Shown here piece by piece: positions 51,868-63,963 of a DNA stretch of 64,000 bases (the stretch's first letter is position 1; every line of letters begins with the position of its first letter). The DNA comes from Sarcocystis neurona (lineage: Eukaryota; Apicomplexa; Conoidasida; Eucoccidiorida; Sarcocystidae). A program made the position numbers and the translations under genes. The stretch spans positions 2,306,749 through 2,370,748 of the forward strand of contig KL647307.1 of NCBI GenBank assembly GCA_000727475.1. The letters run 5' to 3'. Under the pieces are notes generated by a model. That model was not told the origin of the DNA and did no database searches. It worked only from the letters and a program-made list of their open reading frames with translations.

Positions 51868-54800
51868 TGCATGCATGCATGCATGAATATATATATATAT
51901 ATACAAACACATATGCATAGGTGTATAAATGTATATATATATGTATATGCATGTGTATAAATACAGAAGCCAATATACATATACGTATACGTACATAGAT
52001 GTACAAAATAGGTACGTATGTATATATATATATATATGTATATATACATAGACAAATATACATATGTACGTGTCGCCTTCCTCTCCGTCTTTTGCTCTGC
52101 TGCGCGCGTGGGTCTGCTGCATGGCGGAGGGAGGGAGTCTCCACCGGGACGGAGCTACGCTCTTATTGCCTCTCCAATGGAAACCTTCCTGTCTGCATAC
52201 ACACGTACATATATATATGTGGGGAGGTGCGTCTTCATATTAGTACGCACACACATACACAGAGAGTTATATAACTACATTTTTGTGTCTATATTAACGT
52301 ATGTACCTCTACGTACATTTACACACTCATATGAATAGCAACATATGTATATAGGTCGGTGTGCGTACGCGTATATCTGCACATGTATATGTACATATAT
52401 GATATATTTATATGTATGTGTATATGTGTTGTGTCTGTACAAATACAAACGTTTGTGTATATTACGTACACATATATATATATATATATTCTCATACATA
52501 TACGTACATGTGTACATATGCGCGAATGTCCACGTATACGTACGTGTATGACTTTATATGTATATACATGCATATAGCCATTCCTGTACATACAGACAGT
52601 CCCGGAAGGATCTGCGTATCTCCGTCCCCCTGTCTCTCTGTCTCTGCCTCGGTTTTCTCTGTCCCTCTCTCTATATATATATGAATATATATAAATTTAT
52701 ATAAATATATATATATATATATATGTGGAGGTCGGTCTGCGTAGCAGCCACGCGCAGTGACGAGACGGAAGGCAGAGACACGCAGCGTCGCGTGTTTGTG
52801 TGGAGACGTGCTGTTGACTTTCACGTATTTGCATATATATATGGAGAGGGAGGAAGATAGAGGGATATACGTAGACTTACATATGTATATATATGTCTAC
52901 ATATATATACATATGTGTAGATATTAATAGAGGTGTGTGCGTGTAGACGTAGACGTTGATATAGATATATACGTGGAGAGAGAGATAGGTAGAGAGAGAG
53001 ATATACACATATAGATGTAAAGACATATATATAGGTACATGTGTAGGTATTACTGTAGGTGTGTACGTATAAAAGTAGACCTTGATATACGTATAGATAC
53101 AGATATAGGTATACATATATATATATATATACAGATATACACGTAGATACATGTAGAGAAAGCAAGAGAGGAAGAGAAAGGTGAAGAGAGAGAGAAAGGA
53201 TGGCTGTTTTCGCTTGAAGAAATTTTGGATCGCTGCAGGTTGTACGGACCCCTCCGGAAACTGGCTGAGCGGCTTCTTCGACCGCGGCTCGTACCGCGAA
53301 GTGATGGCGGACTGGGCGAAGAGCGTCATCGTCGGGCGCGCACGGCTTGGCGGAATTCCCGTGGGAGTCGTTGCTGTCGAAACGAGAGTAAGACCGGCCG
53401 GCAGGCCTCTTTTATTGTTACTGCTTTTCTCACACAAAACACAGGCGCACACACTCCAGCATTTCCTTCTCTTCTCTTCCGAGCTGCCTCCGTATGTGTG
53501 TTCGTCTGTGTGTCTCCGTGTCTCTCCGTCGCTTCACGATTCCGTCTGTCTCTCTCTCTCGTTCTGCTGCTGCTGCCTCTGACAGCATCCTCTATCGCTG
53601 CGGGCTGTGGCTGCTCTGGGTCTTGCTGCTGCTGCTGTTGTCCTGTTGTCCCTCGCTGTGCTGTCGTCGCTGTTGCTGCTATTGCTGCTGCTGCAGCACT
53701 CTCTGGCACTTCTGTTGCTGCTGTTGGCGCTACGACTGCTACTGCTGGTGTTGCTGCTGATACTGCTGGTGTTGCTGCTGATACTGCTGGTGTTGCTGCT
53801 GATACTGCTGGTGTTGCTGCTGATACTGCTGGTGTTGCTGCTGCTACTGCTGGTATTGCTGCTGCTGCTATTGCTGCTGCTGCTATTGCTGCTGCTGCTA
53901 TTGCTGCTGCTGCTATTGCTGTTGCTGCTGCTGCCATTGCTGCTGTTGCTGTTGCTGCTGTTGCTGTGCAGGTGACGGAAGCGAAGCAGCCTGCAGACCC
54001 GGCGATGCCCCACACTTCCGAAGTTCTTCTCACCCGCGCAGGTCTGCAGATATGTAACTATACATATGTGTCAACAGTTAGATGTGCGTATCTCTTTATA
54101 TTGTTGTCTTTCGCTCTGTTTCCTCTCTGGAGATGCAAAACTGCGTGTGTGGATATACCAGGGAAAAGTGCCGCTGCTGCTGACGCTGCTGCTGCACTTC
54201 CTGCTGCTGCAGGAGATTTGCTGTGAGACATTTTGCTGTTGCTCTGCTATCTTTGTTGCAAGAGTTCGCCCCGTCGCTCCTGCCACTACTGGTGCTACTG
54301 CTATGCCGCTGCTGCTGCGAGCTGTCCTGCCGCTGCCGCTGCTGTTCCTGCTGTCCATGCTGCACCGTTGCTGCTCGAGCGTCTCTCAAGGTGCTGCTGT
54401 AGCTGCGGCTGCTGCCACCGCTTCTCTCGCCTCTCCTGCATCGGCTGCTGCCCCTTCACGCTGCTGCTGCTGTTTCAGGACAAGTTTGGTTCCCCGATAG
54501 CGCGTACAAGACGGCCCAGGCAATTTCGGACTTCAATCAAGAAGAGTTGCCTCTGTTTATCTTTGCGAACTGGCGGGGATTCTCTGGGGGCCAGCGAGAC
54601 ATGTTCAACGAGGTAGGCTGCCTGCTTCTTCCTCCCCTCCCTGCTGCAGCAGGCTGCTGGCAAAAAGCAGCCCGCCAGCCCAAAAAGTTCCTGCTGCTGG
54701 CTCCTGCTGCTGTTGCTGCCACGGAGAAGAGAAAGTGACAGCCCCGAGGACGCCCGCGCTTCGTCCTTTTATGTGTGTGTTTGTGTGTATATGCGTCCCC

Positions 54801-57800
54801 CTTCTGTGTATCTTCTCTTCTTCTCCCCTCTTCTTTTTCTGCCGAGGCCCCTGCACCTCCGCATGTCTATACTTTCTGCTGCCCACATATATATATGTGT
54901 GTCTCTATACGTCCATATATTTGCATGCGTAGGTACCGTCACACCGGTGTCCACTCGTAGGCCCCGGGAAGAGGGGGACACCTGCTCGAAGAAGAAAGGG
55001 AATATACACACATATACGTATATACGTGTCTACTCAAATGTATGTGCATGTCTATTTTATTGTGAGAGGATATACGTCGCTCGGCCTCTGTATATGCTGT
55101 TATGTTATATATATATATATGTGGCCACTGTCTATCTATATGTGGCTGTCTGTATGTCTACGAGTTGGTATATATATATATGTGCATACAGGCTGTTACA
55201 TATCAAGCATAACTATATATATACGTAGTGACTGTCTGTGTATTGTGTGTATGAGCTGGTGTTTATATATATAGATACAGAGATACATATAGGTAGATAT
55301 ATATATATAGAAAGAGAGATATGTGTATAGATAGATATATAGATAGATAGATCTATATATATGTATATATATATATATAGATATGTAGGTGTACTTACAT
55401 ACATGCATACACAGTGTTATATAATATATATATAGATACGAAATGACTGTCTGTTGATATGTTTGGCTGTCTGTGTGTGAGTATGACTGCACATACTGTT
55501 ATATAAGAAATAAATATATATATCCATATATACATATATGAAGTAGCTGTGTGTCTCTGTGTAACTGCCTCTGTGTGTGTGTGTGTATGTTGGTTGTTTG
55601 TTATATATATATATGTACACAGTTATATTATATATACATATATATGAAGTGACTGTCTGTCTGTGTGTATGTGGCTGTGTGTATGTGTATATGTATGTAT
55701 GTATGGCGTAATTGCCTGTTTATATATTAGTGTCTCCGCGTGTGTGTGTGGGGGGGTATAAATGTGTTCCTGCGTAGAACTGCTGCAGGGCGTTGTCCAC
55801 TTCTCGCTGGGGAAGACACACAGATACAGAGAAGTATTTGGTGAAGCAGCAGAAGACTTGCGCAGGCAGCCAAAGACACGCAGACACACCCACCCAGGGA
55901 GGGCGTATATTTCGATTAGCGAAGCAGCAGTGAAGGGAACGGCCAGAAACAGGAGGGGGGCAGCAGCAGAAAAGGGGGAGACACGTGTTTTGGCAGGGGA
56001 GACACCGAGGCAGGGAGACGTGCGTGGGGAGACGTGGGCAGGGCGAGGAAGGGGCTGCAATGATATGACGTGCGGAGACTGCGATAGAGACACATCGTCT
56101 GCTGCTGCTCTCTTCTCATCTTCTTCTTCGACTTCTTTTCTTCTTCTCCTCTTCCCTGCTGTTCTCCTCTTCGTCCTTCACCGCCTTTCTCTTCTGTTTC
56201 TCCTCCCCAGTTGCTGCTGCTGCTCGTCACTTGCTGCTGCTGTCACTTGCTGCTGCTGCTCGTCACTTGCTGCTGCTCGTTACTTGCCCTCGTGTGATGT
56301 GCTGTTGCTGCTTCTGCGCAACCACGTCACGTGCTGCTGCTGCTGCTCTTCCCTCGCATTTGTTGCTGCCGCTGCTCTCCGGCCTTCGTGCCACTGCTGC
56401 TCAGGAATCCCCTGCCGCTGCTTCGCCACAACTGCTGCGCCGTCTCCTCCTCACCTGCTGCGGCTGCTGCTGCAACAGGGCGTTGTCGCTCTCTCCCCCT
56501 CCTTGCTGTTGGTGACTCTCTACTGCTGCTGCTGTTCAAATGACGCTGCACCGCGCCTCCTCCTTCTCCTCTGTGCCTTCCTCGTCTTCTCCTTCTTGTT
56601 CGACGTAGGCAGTGCTCCTGCAGAGATGAGACTGCCGTCTTCGACGTTATAAATTTCTGCTGCTCCTGCTGCTCCGCTTCCGTCCCGTGCCCTTACACTG
56701 CTCTCCCCTCCTCCCTATCAACTTGTTGCTTGCTGCTGATTCCCCTGCTGCTGCTGCGCCGCCCCATTTCGATCGTCTCTCTCTTCTTGACCGCTGCTGG
56801 TGCTGCTGCTGCTGCTGGTGCCGCTGCTGCTGCGTCAGATTTTGAAGTTTGGGGCATACATCGTCGACGCGCTGGTGGCATATACGCAGCCCTGCTTTGT
56901 TTATCTCCCGCCGAAAGGTATGTTTCTTTGCCTCTCGAGAGAGAAGTGTGACGCGGCTATAAAAAGAGAACTTTTGCTCCACGACGTGTAGCACTGCCTC
57001 AGCAGCAACAGCGACAGTACCAGTAGCAGCAGTAACCTGTTGTTGATTTTGCCACGGAGCCTTACTCAAAAATACAGGCGCTTGCTGTGTGCCGCCCCTT
57101 CCTGCTGCTGCGGTTGCATCTGCACTATCTCCTTTACCCCAACCGCACGACAGTCAGTCAGCGTTGCTGCTGCTGCTGTCCTTCCCACTGCCGCTGTCGC
57201 CAGGTCCTGCTCTTGCCAGACTGCGTAGGTAGACTGATAGCTACAGCGACTGCTGCTGCTGCTGCGGTGCTGTCGATTTGTTCGACAAATAAATCTTCGC
57301 TCGAGCTTCAGGCCGCAGCTGCTGCGTCTCTCGCAAGTTTCGTGCTGCTGCTGCTGCTGCCTGTCACTCGTTTCTCTTCATGGAGAGACGGCGTCTTCCT
57401 GCCCACACTAAGGACGCCGTTTCTGTCTCTGCGCGACGACAACGACTGCAACGGATTATCCACCTCGATGCGCGTATATCTATCGAATCTTCCGTGACTC
57501 CTCTACATACAATATACATATATACGCATACATACATATGTCTCTCTCTATGTATATGTATATATCTAGAGAGAGAGATAGATAGATAGATAGGTGTGAC
57601 TCTGGTCAAGTGCCGTCTATACATATGTGCGACCCCGGGGATATATCGTATAACCTACTCATTCACATACATATGTGTCTATATTTATCTATACATATAT
57701 ATAGATGTGTAAATATACATGTGGCCCGGGTTATATGCCCTATACTGTATGTATATACACATATATATGTATAGCTATTTGTCCCCGATGACAGACGCAA

Positions 57801-60800
57801 TCTACACATGTAAGAATATATCTATCTCCCAAATTATCTATATAATCTACATGGGCCCGCGCAGCCGTGTTTGCTTCACTTGTCTGGGAACGAAATTGAC
57901 ATCTTTAACTATGTACATATCTGTATAGTATTGTGTATATATATGTGTGACCCGGCAGCTGTTGCTGCTACATGTGTGTGGCTTCGTTTAGCACCGCCTT
58001 GCACGTGTAGGTGTTTTTGCTCGCGCGCGTAGTTTTGCTGCCGTTGCTGCAGCGTCGACGAGCTGCTCAAGAGGCAGCAGCAGACGCGCAAACAGCAGCA
58101 CTGTGCGAAGGGAGTGGCAGCCCGCGCCTGCACGTGCCGCGGCGACAGAGGGAGCAGCAGCAGCAGCGCAGCGGTCGAGACGCAGTTGCTGCTGTTGAGA
58201 GAAAACAGCCGCGAGAGTCCACAGCGGTCCTTCTCTGGCATTTCGCCTCTACGCAGCACTTCCCAGCAAACAATCCACAGATAGCAGAGACAGTTATGAA
58301 GGTGGAAAGTCGACCCTTCTTCCGTCTTCTTGTCAAACATATGCCTGGCTACCGGAAAGTCTATTGAGATACGTGTGTTTCTCTCTGTGTGTCTCTCTGT
58401 TCTTCTCTATAATATACGTCTACCTACTCACACACACACGTACGAGTATATACTGACATATATAGGAGTATACGTCTATTCATCATATATATGTGTAGAT
58501 CAAAAGATTGATCGATTCATATCTGTAGGCGTGGGTATATATATATATATATATATATGTAGGAAGAGGAATGCGCACGCATGCACATGTGTACATGTAG
58601 ATCTATATATGTGTGAGTCTGTTTACCACATATATGTAGATACGTGAATAGGTCCACTCACATCATTATGCGTGCGCATGCATCTATTTATCTATCTATC
58701 TACATATATGTATATATATGCGTATATGCATATGTATATGGATGGACAGGTGTGAGCATGCATGTATATATGCATGTGCGTACACGTGTATATAAGTATA
58801 TATACGCATGCCTCACCGCTGCAAAATTGGCTCATTTCTCGAGTTTTCGTTGCAGTTTCCTCCGTGTGGGGGACAGTCACTTATTTTTTCTGTTTCGGCT
58901 GGTGACTACTGCTGCCCTGGCATGTCGCTGTTAGGCTGTTGCTTGCTGCACGTGCCTCTGTCTCTTACCAGGCCAAGCTGCTGCTGCTGCTCCTGCTTCT
59001 GCGCACCCGTTTTTGAGGCAGCGTCTTCTCTCCGCGTCGCTGCGCTCTCGGTGTGCGCGCCTACTCCCTGCATGACGTGTTGCGACACTCCCTGCCGCGA
59101 CCGCTTCTGCTGCTGCTGCTGCCATTCCTGCTGTCCTCGCTGCTGCTCTTGCTGCTCTTCCTGCCGCGCTTCTTTCCTGCTGCTTCTTCTTCCGTCGCCC
59201 CTGCTGCTCCTGCTGCCGTCCCACAACCCACGTGCCGTCGCTATTTTGCTGGTGCTGCGGCTGGCGCGGAAACTGCTAGGGGAGCTGCGCGGCGGCTCCT
59301 GGGTGGTCGTGGATAGTCGCTTGAACGCAGAACATATGGAGATGTACGCCGATGTGGACAGCAGAGGCGGCGTGATGGAGCCCAGCGGAACGGTGGAGAT
59401 AAAATTCCGCGACAAAATGCTCGTGGATACGATGAAGCGTCTTGATAGTTCTATTCTTCAACTTGAAGAAGTATGACACATCTCCACACATTTACATGTA
59501 TACGTTAATAGACGTCTGCACCCACCCATGTCCCTTACCCCAGCCTCTCTTCCTCTCTCTGTGTATATCTCTTCATATATATATATATATATGTATACGT
59601 GGCACCTGTTTTCGTCCCCTTGCTGCGTCTCTATCGCTCAATTTGTAGAGACACACATACACCTGTCTTCCTCTACATATGCAAACAGAGTCGTCTTTCC
59701 ATGTCTCCCTACAAACATATATACACATATATATATATGGCCGTCTTCTCATATCTGTATTTTATGTGCCCCTCTCTATATGTGCATATACATTATATAT
59801 ATATATCTATATATATATATATATGTATGCCGCTGTCTTGCTCCCTCTCCCTCTGTCGCTATCGCTCCGTCTCTCCTCTCTCTTTCTATATATATATGTA
59901 TATATATATATGTGTATATACATATATGTATATATATATATATGCACGGACATATATGAGTCTGTAGCTGTCTTGCTTGTTCTCTCTATCTAGACATATG
60001 TATATATATATGTTGTCGTGTTGCTCTCTCGCCCTCTGTGTTTATATCTCTATCTATCCCTGTATATATACATATATGTATATACATGTATATATATATA
60101 TATACGCACAGATATATGTGAGTCTGTAGCTATTTTGCTTTTTCTGTCTCTCCTTCCCTGAACACTTCAATGTTTGAGTATAACTATTCTTTTCCCTTTT
60201 CCCTCTCTCTATGGACACCCCGTATGTCTATCTATCTTCCCATATATCTATCCATTTTCCTGTTTTCTCTGTCTATCTATATATATATATATGTGTAGCT
60301 GCCATTCGCTCTGGTATCCACCTTTATCTATCTATCCATATATATATATATCCATCTGTATATATATAGCTGTCGTCATCTCTGACATATACTTATATAT
60401 ATGTATATATAGCTTTCTCTCTCTTCTCCTCTATATATCTGTTTATTTATCTGTCTCTCTAGATATATGTGTATAGCTGTCATCCTCTCCGGTATCCATA
60501 TATATGTGTATATACGTATATGTAGCTTTCTCTCTCTTTCTTGCCCTATAAATAGAGATGTGTATATGTCTGTCTTTCCGTTTGTATGTTATATATGCAC
60601 ATATGTGGATGTAGCTGCCTTTCTTTCTCCGTCTCTGTCATTTTATCTATATGGAGAGACAGCTACACCTACACAAATACACATATATATATATGTGTTT
60701 CGCACTTTCTCTTCATTCATATGGATATGGATAGCTATAGATATACATGAGTGTGACGGCACTCTGTGTTCCTCTCTCTCTCTCTATATATATATACGTA

Positions 60801-63800
60801 TGTATTTAAGAGTTGTATGTGTAGGAGTGTGTGTGTGTCTCGGGGAGAAGGCCACTCTCTTCTGTATAATACTAGACGTGCAGGAACAGCAGGAGGCCTG
60901 CAAAAATTTCTCGCTGAGAAGTGCGGCACATGCATTTAGACCGGCTCAGATATGTCTAACCGGTCAGACCGTCCTTTTTCGGTCTGACCTCTTCGTGCAT
61001 CCCACGCGTAACTTGAGAACAAAAGAAGGAAGAGAAAGTGACAAATGCGTACGTGTAGCTCTTGCTGCTACGGCTGCTCACGCTGCTGATGCTCCTCTAG
61101 GTGCTACTGCTGCTCTTGCTGCTACTGCTGCCGCTTCTCGTGATGTGGCGTGTCTCCCTGCTGCTGCTGACGATGCTGCTTCTCGTTTTGCACCTTCCTC
61201 CCGCCGCTGTTGCTCCTGCGATTGCTGCTGCTGCTACTGTTCCTGCTGCTCCTGCTCCTGCTCTTGTTGCTCCTGCTCCTGCTACCCCTGCTCCTGCTCC
61301 TGTTGCTGTTGCTCGTCCTTCTGGTGCTGCTTCTGTGTTGGTGCTGCTGCTGTTGCTCCTGCTCCTCTTGCTCCTGCTCCTGCTGCTCCTGTTCCTGCTT
61401 GCGGTGCTGTTTCTGCTGCACCTGCTGCTTCTGCTGCTGTTGCTGCTCCTGCTTCTGCTGCTGCTGCCGGCTGGCAACGGGTACAGGAAGACTTGCGCCT
61501 GGCTCGTGAGGGGCTACCGATCGATTCTCCGCGACGGCAGGAGCTGAAGGAAAAACGTGGGCGTCGCATTCAGAAGCTTCTTCCCGTCTACAAACAAGTC
61601 AGTATATACACATCTACATTCATAGATAAATATGCTTAAACGCGGAAACCATTTGGATGTAAACTCGAAAATATATACGCGTGTCTATATGAAGTGGAGG
61701 ATTACAAATATATATGTGCCGGTCTATCGCTATCTGTCTGCTCTGTATGTGCATGTGTGAACATGTCCCCTGGCATCTGAAAGATTACATATATATATAT
61801 ATATATTTTGATGCAAGTGTATGTGTTTATGTATATGTCCACATGTACGGCACTCACAGTTAGATAGTAGGGAACTGCATATATATATATATATATGTAG
61901 GGAGAGAGAGAGAGGTATGTATATATATATAAATGTATAGATATATACGTATACGTATATATGGCTAAATAGATGACGAAGGGATTCGAAGGGTTGTTAA
62001 TACGAATATAACGTGAGAAAGAGAGCGCTTCACAGAGAGAGACGTATAGAGAGCGGGACATGCCGTTGATACTGTACACGTATGTATACATCGATATGTA
62101 TATATACGTGTGTTGTTCAGTATATATAATTTGTATGTGAAGACAACAAGACACACATTTAAAGGCGGCAGTGAAGAAAGTATACACGTATATATATGTA
62201 TGTTATATCGATGACAGAGACAGGCTCACTGTAGTGTACAGTATCGAAAGGCCGGTGTACATACACCCGGGTGTGGGGGCCCTCACAGAAGTAGGAGGGC
62301 TGCTGCTCGACGGGGGACCTTCCCGGTGTCGAAGATGGGGAGAGGACGAAAAGCAGAGCGAAACGGAGACACAAACGAAGGCAGCCAGACGGAGGAAAAA
62401 AGAGACGGAAAGGGAAAAGGAGAGACGCAGAGCAGCAGGGAGAAGAACAGAGAGAAGCGGAGGGGAAACGAGGGGCAGATAAAAGTGTTGAGCTCGAAAA
62501 GACGCGCGGAAAGTCGCTGACTGCCTGTCAGAAGTTGGAGATCACGGGGGACGTGTGTGGGGTGGGGGGGGGGTTGGGGTGTATGTACACCTCGTGTGCT
62601 GCGAGACAGAGACAGAGAGCAGACAGCGAGACAGGGGGGAGGGGGAGAGACGGAGACGGGGAGGACGACAGACAGACGGAGACGAGCAGCAGCAGATTTT
62701 GCCTTCGGCGGGCAGACGGTGGCGGTCTTCAAAGCAGGAAGAATAGCGGAAGCCTCTGCTGCTGCTCGCTGCCTATTTGAACAAGAGGAAGTCGCTCGAA
62801 AAGTCGCAGAGACTGCTGCGTTTTTGTCTCCCTCTGCCCTCGCGGACCCCTAGCGTCTTGTTCACCTCAACAAAGAGTGAATATCCTCTTGTGTGTCTAT
62901 CCCACTGCACTTATATATAGATATATGTATAGCTACGAACAACTTCTCCACCGGTGTCTGTCAACTGCGAATAGATTGCTGCCGCTCCTCCCGTTCCTGC
63001 TGGTCCTCGTGTTGCTGCTGCTGCTGGTCCTCGCGTTGTGCTGCTCCTCGCGTTGCTGCTGCTGCTGCTGGTTACGTGGCGGCTGCTCGGCCCGCAGTTT
63101 GCTGTTGTTTCTGCTTTCTACAGAGACGAAGAAGAGGAAACTGCAGCAGCTATGCGCGCCTAACGTATGAAAGTGCTGCTTTTCCTTCTCCTTCTCTTTC
63201 GTCTTTCCATATTCTTCGGTTCTTGCTGTCGTTCGCCTTTGTTTTGCTGTTGCAAATAAAACCGACGTTGCTGCTCCCTGGTCTACGCGGCACCTGCCTC
63301 TCCCCCGTCCGTCGTGTGCAGTGAAGTATATACGTAGACACCAATACCCACCTGGGGCAGAAGTCGTGGCCTCTTCTTCTCCATGGCCTCTATCTACACA
63401 CAAGTCTTCTAGACGCATACACATATACACCTGAACATATCTCTGTGTCTATATATATATATATATACATATATACATATATATATACATGTGTATATAT
63501 ATGTGTAACTACTTTTAGATATATACACGTTGCCTCTATGTACACACAAATTTTCTAGACGGACATACACATACTCGTGAAAATCCTCCTCTCTGTGTAC
63601 GTGTGTGTATATATATAGATGTATACAAATCCTTTTACATGTACATACGTTGCTTCCATCTACACACAAGTCTTCTACATACACGTGTGTACAAATACAC
63701 GTGTATACATCAAAGCAAATCTTCTTTCTATATATACATGAATCCTTTATATGTACACAATATATATATATGTACATACAATATATATATATATATATAT

Positions 63801-63931
63801 GTACGTATCGACGGTGCTCCTCTCTGTTCCACTTTGCCTACGGGCGAATTTTATTTCGGTACCTGTCTTGAACATTGTCAGTTTGATGCTGCTGCTCCTG
63901 CTGCTGCTGTTGCTGCTGCTGCGGTTACTGT

Positions 63932-63963
<32 letters not shown>

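Noticed and set aside
51831..51886. Cluster of TGCATGCA octamers as AP2-binding sites
   Set aside because: They arise from a (GCAT)n simple repeat next to (CA)n in mid-intron, so no regulatory claim is justified.
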